Source: Niallia alba
Lineage (GTDB): Bacteria > Bacillota > Bacilli > Bacillales > Cytobacillaceae
Assembly (NCBI RefSeq): GCF_012933555.1
Contig: NZ_JABBPK010000001.1
Location: forward strand, 4,380,001-4,444,000
Length of the DNA stretch: 64,000 nucleotides
Reading direction: 5' to 3'
Shown here one piece after another: positions 16,902 through 26,113 of this stretch. Made by a program: the position numbers and the translations under genes. Numbering within the stretch: position 1 is the stretch's first letter; each line of letters begins with the position of its first letter. The notes below the pieces were generated by a model. That model ran no database searches. It was not told where the DNA came from and was given only the letters and a program-made list of their open reading frames with translations.

Positions 16902-19562
16902 TTAATGAATAATCTCGCTTGCCTTTGCCTTTTCTGTCATTTTTTTTGTCCCATTGGCCAATGGCTTTTTTAAAAATAGGGCAACGATGAAAGCAATCGC
17001 ACTAAAAACCAGAAGCATACTAATTGAATATATTACTGTTTCCTTCACCATCCCACCTACTGTTTCTCTTAACAGATTGATGGCATGTGTAAATGGTAGG
17101 AAGGGATTAATAGTCTGAAAAAAAGGTGGTGCAACTTGAATAGGAAAAGTACCACCAGAACCAGATAACTGCAATACAAGAAAAATAATCGCTAATCCCT
17201 TGCCAAGATTGCCAAAAACAGAAACCAATGTATAAACAATGGTCATAAATACTAAGCTGATAAACATACCAAATAACACAAAAGCAACTGGATCTGCTAC
17301 ATATGCTTTTAAGATAAACATATCTCCTAGTGTAACAATCAGACTCTGACATAATCCAATTGTGATAAAGGTAAGCCATCTGCCAAAGTATATTTGGTTA
17401 GGTGTATAGATTCCTTCTGGATCTCGTACATCCACTCGTAATAAGGAAATGAGCAGTAAGGCACCAACCCATAAACTTAAGGTTGTATAAAAAGGCGAAT
17501 TTGCTGACCCATAATTAGGAATGGGAAATAAGGAATTTTCATTTAATACAATAGGATCTGATATAAAATCACTTTCTTGCTCTATATCATTTTTCAACAA
17601 AGAAATAATCTCGCCTAAATCATATTCGCCTTCAAAAGTCCGAATAGAATCTGCTGTTTTTGTCAATGTCTCTTCTAATTTTGGTAATTCATTTTGTACC
17701 ATATCTGCGGCTTTATGAACAGCATCCTCCACTCTAGGTAAATCATTTTTAATAAATGCAGCTACTTTAGTAATATCTTGTTCAGCTGCTGGAAGATCAT
17801 TACGAACAAAGCCTGCTGCTGCATGAATCTTCTCTTTTATACTCGGAAAAGAAGTTCGATAAAATTCTGCGGCGTCATTAATGCCTGCTAAAACTTTATC
17901 TAAATTTTCCTGTATAAGGTTTGTCGCTTCATGAATCTTTTTTTCTATTGTAGGTAAATCAGAGTGAAGCTTTGTTAATTCTTCCTGAGCAAAGGTAAGT
18001 GACTCATCTGTATTTTTTATTATTTCTTCTAGCTTTGGTATATTTTCTTGTGCACTTTCTAAATCATTCATTGCATGTTGAGTAGAATCTTTTATCCCCT
18101 CTAAAGCACGATTAATTGCTGGTTTTGTTTGCTTATCATAGCGATTTATTAGAGTAGTACTAAGTTCAATCGCTTCTTGTGACAATGCCGATAAAGTGTT
18201 TGCTTTTTCCTGATCCGCTGCCTGAATCGTTTGAAGCCTCTCTTTTTCTTGCTGAAAATTCGTTTTTAATTCCTGCAAATCTTTTATTTCAGTTAAAAGA
18301 GCCTCTTCTCCATTTGGAGTTGCACTGTTTAAAGTAGAAAATAATGCAATCGAACGTGTTAAACTATCGATACTTGTCTGCACTTGTGTTTGCAATGCCA
18401 CAGTATTTGTCTTTATTTCTTCTTCAGTAAGATTTCCTGTTTGAACTAATGCAGCCAATTGATGAACGGCATCAGCTGTTTTTTGATATAGAAGCAAATT
18501 TTGCTTATATACAGGACCAACAGCATCGAGCGCTTGCCCATTTGCATCGATAAACCCTGGCAATACATCTGCAATTTGCTTCCCGTTATTTATTCCTTGT
18601 TCTATTTTGCCTAATGATCCACTTGCTGTTTCAAGAAATGATTGCATATTTTCTACATTAGATAAGGCGCTTGTTACCATTTCACTAATGTCAGAAAAAT
18701 GAGCTTCTAGCTCCTCAACACCATCCGCTAGCTTTTGAATCTCTGGCGCCTTTTCCTGTAAGAGAAGAATGCCTTCACCTACCTTTTCCAGTTCCGGAAG
18801 CTTCGCCTCTAATAAAAGGATATTTTTACTGGCTTCATTAATGTCAGGAAAAGCCTCTTCTAATGTTAAGATTTTTTGCGCTTGTTTATTGATTTCAGGC
18901 AATTTACTTTCAAGTGTTACTACTTTTTCTCCTAATTCATTTATTTTAGGAACTTCTTTTTCTAATGCGAAAATTTTCTCTTCTATATTTCTAATCGTCG
19001 GTAATTCTTCTTCCAGCTTAATCCCAGCGTCATTAAATACACTCAACACAGATTCACTTACCGTATGAATAAAGTTTTCTTTCACTTGTTGCACAATCGT
19101 AGATGCGCCAGTAGAAGTCATCTTTGGTGCTATTGCATTTAGCTTTTCGTTCACACTATAGTCAATCTCTGGCTTTACTTGTTTGTCCTCTAAAATAGTC
19201 GCAATTTTGGCAGAAAAATCATGCGGTATGTACAGGCTTGCATAATAATCTCCTTTCGTAACACCTGCCTTCGCTTTTTCTTTACTTACAAATTCCCAGC
19301 CAAGCTTATCATTTTCCTTTAAGCTTGCAACAATTTCATCGCCAATATTGACGGAGGAATCACGAATAGTTGCACCATCATCTTCACTTGTTACAGCAAT
19401 TTTTATTCCACTCGTGTTGGAATATGGATCCCACGAAGCCGCCAAATTAAACCATGCATAAAGAGATGGCAGCACCATTAAGGCTACAATTAAAAGTGCA
19501 GCCACAGGCGCCTTAAAAATTCGAACCCAATCATTTCGGTAAATAACAAATACATTCTTCAA
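16902..19562 (-). CDS. YhgE/Pip family membrane protein with long coiled-coil ectodomain
   Basis: About 886 residues. An N-terminal membrane helix (PVAALLIVALMVLPSLYAWF, then NLAASWDPY) and at least five C-terminal helices bracket a ~600-residue extracellular part, as in YhgE/Pip and related phage-receptor or type VII secretion accessory proteins. Residues ~190-300 carry about five 22-residue repeats with a P-x-I-N/E core and an LE ending (EEKIFALEKEVPKINELGEK, then VVTLESKLPEINKQ), and long coiled coil follows. The start is probably the TTG at 19562, which has AAAGGGTG 7 bases before it; the GTG at 19571 is too close to that site. It may act in export or as a surface receptor; no direct evidence for either. 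Confidence 0.85.
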   Translation of the reverse strand: MKNVFVIYRNDWVRIFKAPVAALLIVALMVLPSLYAWFNLAASWDPYSNTSGIKIAVTSEDDGATIRDSSVNIGDEIVASLKENDKLGWEFVSKEKAKAGVTKGDYYASLYIPHDFSAKIATILEDKQVKPEIDYSVNEKLNAIAPKMTSTGASTIVQQVKENFIHTVSESVLSVFNDAGIKLEEELPTIRNIEEKIFALEKEVPKINELGEKVVTLESKLPEINKQAQKILTLEEAFPDINEASKNILLLEAKLPELEKVGEGILLLQEKAPEIQKLADGVEELEAHFSDISEMVTSALSNVENMQSFLETASGSLGKIEQGINNGKQIADVLPGFIDANGQALDAVGPVYKQNLLLYQKTADAVHQLAALVQTGNLTEEEIKTNTVALQTQVQTSIDSLTRSIALFSTLNSATPNGEEALLTEIKDLQELKTNFQQEKERLQTIQAADQEKANTLSALSQEAIELSTTLINRYDKQTKPAINRALEGIKDSTQHAMNDLESAQENIPKLEEIIKNTDESLTFAQEELTKLHSDLPTIEKKIHEATNLIQENLDKVLAGINDAAEFYRTSFPSIKEKIHAAAGFVRNDLPAAEQDITKVAAFIKNDLPRVEDAVHKAADMVQNELPKLEETLTKTADSIRTFEGEYDLGEIISLLKNDIEQESDFISDPIVLNENSLFPIPNYGSANSPFYTTLSLWVGALLLISLLRVDVRDPEGIYTPNQIYFGRWLTFITIGLCQSLIVTLGDMFILKAYVADPVAFVLFGMFISLVFMTIVYTLVSVFGNLGKGLAIIFLVLQLSGSGGTFPIQVAPPFFQTINPFLPFTHAINLLRETVGGMVKETVIYSISMLLVFSAIAFIVALFLKKPLANGTKKMTEKAKASEIIH

Positions 19563-19624
19563 AAAAATCACCCTTTGTTAAAACTTAACATTCGTTAGTT
19601 TATGGAGATAGATAGAAAAGCATT

Positions 19625-19679
19625 CAGAGGGACGATTCTCCCGCTTCCCAAAAACGCCAGCAGGAGAACCCCCCCTCTG
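19625..19679. repeat. Imperfect hairpin of the GGGACGGTTCT family
   Basis: CAGAGGG and CCCTCTG close an imperfect hairpin containing GACGATTCTCC and GGAGAAC. The same core, in variant forms, occurs near 4291, 43385, 49270, 57432 and 61144-61286. It lies downstream of the TadZ-like gene. Confidence 0.5.
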
Positions 19680-19739
19680 TGTACTTACTTTAAATAATTA
19701 TTTTTTAACTCCATAACCCTCTCTACACTTTCATTAATT

Positions 19740-20699
19740 CTATCTTCTGTTATTATATTTTAATTCTTCTTCAAGTTTTTTCTCACTTATTAAGGCGTTT
19801 GCTGGCTGGAATTTATTTATTACAAGCATAAAGTCTTCATTTTTCCCACCGGAAGGCTCTATTATTTGTTGAAATAGATAAGGGTAATAACCTCTATATC
19901 CTTTCTCTTCTTGATTAGTAACAAGAAATTTCATATTACTACTCAAATAAGCTTGTGCTGCAGGTGCAGTATCAAAATGAGTACCTGCATCGATTAAAAT
20001 TACATCAAATAATTGTTGGGCAGTTTGGATCAAATGTTCAATTTCATAAGGCTTATAAAAACGTTGCATTTTAATATCGCGGTTCCCAGCTAAATGATAA
20101 AAAGATTCATGGTGATAAATGGCTTCGGATAACCTATTTATTGATAAACTTTTAACATTGAGATCGACTTTTAAATCATTCAAATATTGCCCTTTGTATA
20201 AATAGAAATAGTCAGCTGGATCCCAACTATTTAAACTAAATACTAAAACCTTCTCTTTAACCTTTTGGGATAATGCTCTAGCTACATTTAAAGTGGTAGA
20301 AGAAACGCCAGCACCATTATGAGTTCCGAAAAAGCCAATAATTCTTTTAGATAAATAATCATCTTTGTTTGTAAGATTATTGATACAATATTCTACAACT
20401 TGAAGTTCTGTAGAGTATTCATTAATAAGAGTTACTTTAAATGCTGCACATAGTCTTGTAATTGTCTTAGTGAATTGTTCACTCTTAATTTGACTAGGCT
20501 TAAAATACATGGGAATAGAGGGATATTTTTCTCTAAGTAATCCCATGTTATTGATATCAAATGAATCACCATCTAATAAGATAGCATCGATTATTTCTTT
20601 ATTAGGATATTCAATGTTGCCCATATGAGCATGGAGATTGTCCATTTTGTCAATTAATTCTTTGTACGTAGAGTTTTGACTAAAGATTAAGATTTCCAT
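19740..20699 (-). CDS. TadZ/CpaE-like P-loop ATPase, probably frameshifted at its 3' end
   Basis: About 319 residues. The N-terminal ~110 residues look like a receiver-type domain, and the rest resembles MinD/TadZ ATPases: IIGFFGTHNGAGVSSTTLNV at the P-loop, FDVILIDAGTHFDT as the second motif, and FMLVINKF. The P-loop lacks the usual lysines (GAGVSST instead of GKGGVGKT). The frame stops at 19740, but the next frame stays open to 19685 and reads ITEDRINESVERVMELKNNY. That looks like the true C-terminus after a one-base slip near 19760. It is the last gene of a three-gene Tad-like set; TadZ proteins position pilus machinery at the membrane. Confidence 0.65.
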   Translation of the reverse strand: MEILIFSQNSTYKELIDKMDNLHAHMGNIEYPNKEIIDAILLDGDSFDINNMGLLREKYPSIPMYFKPSQIKSEQFTKTITRLCAAFKVTLINEYSTELQVVEYCINNLTNKDDYLSKRIIGFFGTHNGAGVSSTTLNVARALSQKVKEKVLVFSLNSWDPADYFYLYKGQYLNDLKVDLNVKSLSINRLSEAIYHHESFYHLAGNRDIKMQRFYKPYEIEHLIQTAQQLFDVILIDAGTHFDTAPAAQAYLSSNMKFLVTNQEEKGYRGYYPYLFQQIIEPSGGKNEDFMLVINKFQPANALISEKKLEEELKYNNRR

Positions 20700-20714
20700 T
20701 ACATGCCCTTCTCC

Positions 20715-21464
20715 CTATTGATAAGTAATATATACTCTTGCTCCTTTACCGAGTACTTCGTTCATCAGCTTTTTAAAGTCTTCTTCATTCAAGATAATTT
20801 CCAAATCACTTATGCTTGAAGTGGCATTAAGTCGTTTATCCTCGTTGTTGTTCTCTGAAGAGGAAATAACTTCTTTATTGCTTGAATCTTTTACATAAAC
20901 AACCTTTATTGATTTTAAAAATGGTTCACTTTTCATGGAATTAGTGATATTTTCTATTTGCTCTTCAGAATCCTCTGAGCTCGTAGTAGAGGGACCATTT
21001 TTATTTAAATTGGTTGTACCATCGTTATAAATTAAATAGATATTAACGGTGTCTTTTCTTCTTAAAGAACCTGGCATTGCATATATCATTTCTTTGGTTA
21101 TAGGGCGAATAGCTTCCCCCTCTTCTTCATTGGGTAATAGATCATCATAATCTATCATCGTTTTTGTAAGAAGCGAATTCCCCTGGATGACTTGATTAGC
21201 GTCTAATCCAATAATTTCATCTACTTCTGAAGGTAAGATTACATCATTTATTAATGTTTGTTTCGGTCGACGTTCAATAAGGAGTTTATCTTCCGTAATA
21301 GGTTCGTTTCTTAATATGTCAGCAGAGGGTTTAATTACTACTACCTCTGTTGAATCGATTCTCACACGTAAAAATTGGTCATAAAATAAGGTTAGTCCAA
21401 TAGCAGAAATACCGACCAATATACCGCTGATAATTTTGATGGAAGGTTTTTTAAAGAAATTCAT
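20715..21464 (-). CDS. CpaB/RcpC-like pilus assembly protein (SAF domain)
   Basis: 249 residues with one N-terminal membrane helix (IISGILVGISAIGLTLFYDQ), then a SAF-type region: VVVIKPSADILRNEPITEDK, VDEIIGLDANQVIQGNSLLT. This arrangement is typical of CpaB/RcpC, an outer-face assembly protein of Flp/Tad pili. The middle (160-220) is Ser/Asn/Glu-rich and probably disordered. It lies between two TadZ-like ATPase genes, with 15-base and 5-base gaps, so all three are cotranscribed. The membership is supported by context more than by strong motifs. Confidence 0.65.
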   Translation of the reverse strand: MNFFKKPSIKIISGILVGISAIGLTLFYDQFLRVRIDSTEVVVIKPSADILRNEPITEDKLLIERRPKQTLINDVILPSEVDEIIGLDANQVIQGNSLLTKTMIDYDDLLPNEEEGEAIRPITKEMIYAMPGSLRRKDTVNIYLIYNDGTTNLNKNGPSTTSSEDSEEQIENITNSMKSEPFLKSIKVVYVKDSSNKEVISSSENNNEDKRLNATSSISDLEIILNEEDFKKLMNEVLGKGARVYITYQ

Positions 21465-21469
21465 TCGAT

Positions 21470-22930
21470 TTAATTTCCTCCTGGTATATTTTTTTCTATC
21501 TTAATTTTTCTGGAGAAGAGTTTACTTAAGATTCCGCTTCCTTTGACTTTTAGTAATTTATCCGGTAGCAAAAGCTCCAAAATAGGTTTTAAATACTCAT
21601 TTGCTTTATTTTTATAGTCTTTGCAATCATTAAGGAATTTACCTTGATACTGCGCTTCATATACGTCTTCGTCTTGAAAAGATGGAAGTATGGAAATTAA
21701 ATTATCTTTAAATAAATCTTGAATTAGTGGATTCTCCCTTATTTTTTCATTGAAGCGATTACCGATAATATAAGTTTTATCTGATTCTAAGAGGGTAGAA
21801 AACAATGGGTTCTCCCCCAGTCTTTGAAGCTGTGTAACATCCGAGTCTAGAACAATAAATAGATGATCAGCTATCTCTAATAAATCTGTTGTTACGTCAT
21901 TGTCTAAGTTACAACCAACATCGATAATCGTAACAAGGGATAAATTCGTATAGAGAAGTTTTATATAATCTTCAAAATTTGTTCCCTGTGGTTCTTTTTT
22001 AGAAAAAGTAGGATTATGGCATATGAGTTCCACACCTTCACGAAACCACTCTGTTTGAATATCTGAAGTATTCTCTTGTTGTGCACTCCACTTATTTACG
22101 TAATTTGGAGCAAATTCATGGCCATAAAAACGGTCATATGTATAGGGATTTAGCAAGGGATCTTCCACATATAATGTGCTAACTTGGTAATTTGCTATGC
22201 TACGAGCTAATAGATGTGAAATAAATGTTGTACCATTGCGTTGGTAAAAGCTACCTACAAGGATAGTTTTCTTCCTAACTGGAACACCTACTACTTTTTC
22301 ACTGGGTGCATTATGTACGTGAATTGAGTATTCCCTTTTTATGACATTTTTTTGAACGATTCTTTGTACGATAGTTTTTTCTTTAGTGTTTTTTTCTTTG
22401 TGTGTTTTACCGTTCTCATCTTCGTTAACAGATTCCTCTTCCGAATCTTCTTCCAGTAGAGAGGGAATCACTTCACCATCGATACTAAGAGAGTTATTGA
22501 TAAAACGTGCTACTTCTGCGAATGAGACTTTCCCTTTTAACTGGTTTATAAATTGTTCAATATCTATTCTTTGGGTATTGAATATATCAAGTACTCCCAT
22601 ACTAACTAGTCGAGAAAGAAGCGGATCATTGCTTGATCGTTCGCATAGGAAAACAATTCTTAATGCGTCGTCGAAATCAAGTCGGAGTTGTTTTATAATA
22701 CTTAACAGCTCAATATCTTTATCTTTTTGATTTTCTTGCATGGATTCTAAATAAGTATCATGCACAATTAGTATTGAAGGAGTTTCTTCTTTAACAATTT
22801 CATAGAGATATTTTCGATGTAAAATTTCTTGTTTACTTAAAGTGAAATCTTCAGGATACTTTGAAAAGGTCTCAATTAAAATCTTGGTATAGGTTTTATC
22901 ACCTACCGCTATAAGAACCTTCTTTGTCAT
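21470..22930 (-). CDS. TadZ/CpaE-like ATPase with N-terminal receiver-like domain
   Basis: 486 residues. Residues 1-125 look like a pseudo-receiver (ILIVHDTYLESMQ; LRIVFLCERSSNDPLLSRLV), an acidic linker follows (EEDSEEESVNEDENGK), and the ATPase-like part begins at the KKTILVGSFYQRNGTTFISH segment. The phosphate loop is degenerate, with no Walker lysine. SLVTIIDVGCNL is the second conserved strand. It is the first gene of the Tad-like trio, ATG at 22930 with AAAGGAG 7 bases before. The leader upstream contains a terminator. Genes for the pilus motor (TadA), platform (TadB/C) and pilin are not in the window, so the system is incomplete or split. Confidence 0.7.
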   Translation of the reverse strand: MTKKVLIAVGDKTYTKILIETFSKYPEDFTLSKQEILHRKYLYEIVKEETPSILIVHDTYLESMQENQKDKDIELLSIIKQLRLDFDDALRIVFLCERSSNDPLLSRLVSMGVLDIFNTQRIDIEQFINQLKGKVSFAEVARFINNSLSIDGEVIPSLLEEDSEEESVNEDENGKTHKEKNTKEKTIVQRIVQKNVIKREYSIHVHNAPSEKVVGVPVRKKTILVGSFYQRNGTTFISHLLARSIANYQVSTLYVEDPLLNPYTYDRFYGHEFAPNYVNKWSAQQENTSDIQTEWFREGVELICHNPTFSKKEPQGTNFEDYIKLLYTNLSLVTIIDVGCNLDNDVTTDLLEIADHLFIVLDSDVTQLQRLGENPLFSTLLESDKTYIIGNRFNEKIRENPLIQDLFKDNLISILPSFQDEDVYEAQYQGKFLNDCKDYKNKANEYLKPILELLLPDKLLKVKGSGILSKLFSRKIKIEKNIPGGN

Positions 22931-23145
22931 ACTAAAACTCCTTTAAAACAAAAAAACACCCGAACACAAGGCAATTACAAAGAATTGTCTTACATTCGGG
23001 TGCTTCCCGTTAGTCATTATATTAATTTGCGTATTTTCGGTATGAAAGTCTTCTAGAATCCTAGAAGACATTTACATTTAAAAGAGAAAGATTGACGACG
23101 ATTCAATCTTTAAAATTATAGTATCATGTTACCACTTCAGATTCA
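22931..23145 (-). promoter_or_regulatory. Leader of the TadZ trio with hairpins and attenuator-like terminator
   Basis: A TATAAT -10 at 23115-23120 predicts a ~175-base leader; the -35 is weak. Three stems follow in order: AAAGATTGA with TCAATCTTT, GTCTTCTAG with CTAGAAGAC, and a 20 bp stem (22957-23004, three G-U pairs and one mismatch) followed by T7. That last stem with its U-run ends only ~6 bases before the ribosome binding site. A smaller hairpin, CGGG-AAGCA-CCCG, would use the 5' arm of the terminator and so could act as antiterminator. I could not match it to a riboswitch class I know. Confidence 0.6.
22950..23004 (-). terminator. Intrinsic terminator inside the 5' leader
   Basis: CACCCGAA at 22957-22964 pairs with TTCGGGTG at 22995-23002, extended by further pairs around a short loop, with a run of T on the minus strand at 22950-22956. 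Its place before the gene rather than after it points to attenuation. Confidence 0.8.
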
Positions 23146-23372
23146 AGTGAATTATTAACAAAAAGTATTGAGAAATTTATTATTGCCTAAATCAATTTCT
23201 GTTACATATGGAATCTGAAACATTGAACCTTATAATCCCATTTATTAAGGTGAATAATATAGATAAATACACCTTAAAGAGCTTATTACTATCATAGTTT
23301 CATTAATATTTTTAAAACCGTCACGGTTACTAATCGGTCACCAATTATATTTTATAGCTCTAACCTATAGGC

Positions 23373-23398
23373 GAGAAATGCCTTTTGAAGCATTTCTC
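23373..23398. terminator. Hairpin downstream of ATP-grasp gene 1
   Basis: GAGAAATGC and GCATTTCTC form a perfect 9 bp stem with an 8-base loop. There is no clear T-run, so it is a weak terminator or RNA stabiliser. The rest of 23146-23435 holds nothing I recognise. Confidence 0.4.
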
Positions 23399-23435
23399 AC
23401 ATACTAAAGTCTATTATAAGTATATTTGACATTTT

Positions 23436-24665
23436 TTAGGATTTCACTTCTTGATATGTGCAATTAGATTTAAACCATTTATCTATTTCAATTAATCTTT
23501 CAGTTAAAAGACTCTCTGTATCAGCCTCACAACATAATGCAGCGGTTGAGAAGACAGAGGAATTTGCACCATCAAATTTAGTTCCAATTGTAGCAAATTT
23601 CCAGTAGTCAAACACCCACTCATTTGGAATTTCTTCGGGCATGGAAACTAATGTACCTTTTAAAGGCGAACTCAATATCCACCCTCTATATTTATCCCAT
23701 TTGTTTTTTTGAACATCAATTACGTTACTAAAACCACATTCTCTTTTAATAAATTCTTTAGTGATATGAATACCGAGTTCAGCTTCTATACATTCAGCGA
23801 TTCTTCCTCCACCTGTTCTACAAGCAATTTCACAAAAAGTAATCTCATGATTGTCAACAAATATTTCTAAATGGAATGTCATATTTTGAGGACATGGTAA
23901 AATATTCAATAATGCTTTACCGTAATTTTTCAAAATTATTGATAGTGGTGAATCTTGATTTATAAATATACTCGCTGTAGATTTTCCTTCTTGATAAGCT
24001 AGGCAATTATTAATATACTTTGAGACTGTAATAAATTCCAGTTTATTATCAAGGATAATACCATCTAAATGATAAACTTCTCCTTTAGCAAAAGATTCTA
24101 TAATCATATTAGCAAAAGAATTCGATGCGGCAAATCTATCAAGATCTTCTTTAGATTTTAATACTAAAGTATTTACTGAACCAGCTCCATCGATTGGTTT
24201 AATTACGGCTGGATACTTATAATTATCTAAAAAATTTAAAGCATCTATATATGAATGAACTTTTTGAAAGTTAGGAGTTTTAAATCCATTGTTCGCAACA
24301 AAACTCTTCATAATATACTTATCGCGAAAGATTTTTGCACTATATGGTCTCTGGCCTGATATGTTTAGATAATCACGTATGTATGAAGCTCTTTCTACAT
24401 CTCCTTCCCTTACAGATAATAATTTATCAAAATTATTTTTGAAATGGAGATCTATTGCTTTTTTCTCTATATTATTATTCTTCTCCCAGTTATCAAAACT
24501 ATATATATTAACATTAGGTAACTGATTTATGTCTTGATATCCTTCTTCATGTTCTTTCTTAACAAATAAAACATAGGTATTTTTCTCGTGTATGGGATCA
24601 TTGAAAATCCATTGATCAAGCGGTAGGTATTTAATACTTTGTGATGCAAAAATTAATATATTCAT
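23436..24665 (-). CDS. ATP-grasp ligase 1 (amino acid/carboxylate ligase type)
   Basis: 409 residues from the ATG at 24665, preceded by AGGAGAGG. The three-part ATP-grasp fold is visible: an N-terminal nucleotide-fold (MNILIFASQSIKYLPL), REGDVERASYIRDYLNISGQ, the nucleotide loop KYPAVIKPIDGAGSVNT, and the metal-binding end FHLEIFVDNHEITFCEIACR followed by TGGGR. Such proteins join a carboxylate, activated as acyl phosphate, to an amine, for example dipeptide synthases. A second, divergent relative lies at 31758-32951. The MFS exporter gene starts 92 bases away on the other strand, so a shared control region drives a ligase and an exporter. Substrates cannot be named. Confidence 0.85.
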   Translation of the reverse strand: MNILIFASQSIKYLPLDQWIFNDPIHEKNTYVLFVKKEHEEGYQDINQLPNVNIYSFDNWEKNNNIEKKAIDLHFKNNFDKLLSVREGDVERASYIRDYLNISGQRPYSAKIFRDKYIMKSFVANNGFKTPNFQKVHSYIDALNFLDNYKYPAVIKPIDGAGSVNTLVLKSKEDLDRFAASNSFANMIIESFAKGEVYHLDGIILDNKLEFITVSKYINNCLAYQEGKSTASIFINQDSPLSIILKNYGKALLNILPCPQNMTFHLEIFVDNHEITFCEIACRTGGGRIAECIEAELGIHITKEFIKRECGFSNVIDVQKNKWDKYRGWILSSPLKGTLVSMPEEIPNEWVFDYWKFATIGTKFDGANSSVFSTAALCCEADTESLLTERLIEIDKWFKSNCTYQEVKS

Positions 24666-24693
24666 AATTCCTCTCCTAAAAAAATATATTTTT

Positions 24694-24716
24694 TCTAACA
24701 TATACCATGTTATAAT
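24694..24716 (+). promoter_or_regulatory. Promoter of the MFS exporter gene
   Basis: An extended -10, TGTTATAAT, ends at 24716, about 40 bases before the start codon. The -35 is weak. The 92 bp divergent region must also hold the promoter of ATP-grasp gene 1. Confidence 0.55.
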
Positions 24717-24756
24717 ATTTAGTGAATTTAGACAACAAGGAAGGATATTCGCTCTT

Positions 24757-25908
24757 ATGAAAAATAAAATATTAATATCAAAAGTTAGTTCTTTATTTGG
24801 TACATCTGTATTCAACACAATTGTAAACTTATGGATATTGGATATATTTAATAGTTCACATACTTTAGGTGTAATCTTATCAATTTCAGGAATTTCCGCA
24901 TTATTATTTAGCCTTTTAGGAGGATATTTGGCAGATAGTAATTATTTAAAAAAAATTCTCCTTTGGGCTGATTTATCCTCTGCAATATTTTGTATTATAA
25001 GTGTTTTCCTTATTTCTTCTTTTAGCAAGGATATTATTTACTTAGTGGTTTTCTTACTTAACATTAATATAGCGTTAACAGCGCCATTAATTAAATCACT
25101 GGTTTCAAATGTAGTACAAAAAGAGTTAATAATATCTTTTAATAGTATTTTAGCTATGTATAGTGAAATACTAAAAATTGCATTGCCGCTAATATCAACT
25201 TTTCTATACCAATTCGATATATTAACTCTTAATGGTGCATTAATTATTAATGCTATTTCATTTTTTATATCTTTTTTATTTGTAAAAGGTATACAATTAA
25301 ACGAACTTAACTCAAAATCAAAATTAATTGGTTATTGGGATACATTAAAATATTTATTAAATCGAAAAGTATTATCTATGCTAATTTTAACAGGTGGAAT
25401 TTCTAATTTTTTCTTAGCTGGTTTTAATCTTTTACTACCGGTTTTTGCGTTAGATAAAGTTGGTAATAGTTTTTACTATGGTGTCTTTCTCTCTTTAGAG
25501 TCAATAGGAGCACTATGTGGGGCGTTATCCACAAAATATATTATTGTGGATAAAATGATAATAAAGGAAAGGATAGGAATTTTTTTCTCAGGTATTTTAC
25601 TTAGTAGCCTAATATTATTTAATAGTAAATTCCTACTTATTTTTATCTGCTTCATCTTAAATTTTTTCTATGTAAGATACAATGTTGCTCTTCAAAGTTT
25701 CCTACAAACAGATGTAAATAAAGAATACATAGGTAAAGTTTTTTCTGTTTCATATATTTTATCAAATGTCCTACTCCCACTAGGGAGCTTGTTCTTTGGC
25801 TACCTTTTAGAAGATTTTTATAAACTAAGTATAGGGGTAATTGCTGGGGGGCTAATTTTTATAAACCTTTTATGGGTGGTTTGTTATAAGAAGATAGTAA
25901 TTTCTTAA
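24757..25908 (+). CDS. MFS exporter
   Basis: 383 residues with about 12 hydrophobic helices. It opens with SKVSSLFGTSVFNTIVNLWI and has the loop motif GGYLADSNYLKKILLWADLS between helices 2 and 3, as in exporters of the MefA/EntS type. GGCAAGGA is not perfect, but AAGGAAGGA precedes the ATG. It is divergent from ATP-grasp gene 1, a pairing seen where a small peptide-like product is made and exported (as with bacilysin's ligase and exporter). The IS21 element begins 48 bases after its stop codon. It looks intact. Confidence 0.85.
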   Translation: MKNKILISKVSSLFGTSVFNTIVNLWILDIFNSSHTLGVILSISGISALLFSLLGGYLADSNYLKKILLWADLSSAIFCIISVFLISSFSKDIIYLVVFLLNINIALTAPLIKSLVSNVVQKELIISFNSILAMYSEILKIALPLISTFLYQFDILTLNGALIINAISFFISFLFVKGIQLNELNSKSKLIGYWDTLKYLLNRKVLSMLILTGGISNFFLAGFNLLLPVFALDKVGNSFYYGVFLSLESIGALCGALSTKYIIVDKMIIKERIGIFFSGILLSSLILFNSKFLLIFICFILNFFYVRYNVALQSFLQTDVNKEYIGKVFSVSYILSNVLLPLGSLFFGYLLEDFYKLSIGVIAGGLIFINLLWVVCYKKIVIS

Positions 25909-26058
25909 AGCTAGAGTACTATATTCACTAATACTCATCAGATTTTTTAACCTTTTTGATTACGGCCAGGTGATTTTACCACCCTTGCCATGTTTTTTAC
26001 CAGTCTTCGCCAATAAATGTACCACACAATGCCAATTCGTTTACCAAGCATAGTAAAA

Positions 26059-26098
26059 CCCTACAGATTAACTAGCTTAATAAACTGTAGGGCTTTTC
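26059..26098 (+). terminator. Hairpin near the left end of the outer IS21
   Basis: CCCTACAG at 26059-26066 and CTGTAGGG at 26085-26092 form a stem followed by CTTTTCTTTT. It probably stops transcription entering from the MFS gene and that leaving the IS. Confidence 0.7.
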
Positions 26099-26113
26099 TT
26101 TTACTGACTGTTG

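Noticed and set aside
22931-23145. Cyclic-di-GMP riboswitch
   Set aside because: The conserved CACGCACAGGGCAAACC-like core and tetraloop receptor are absent.
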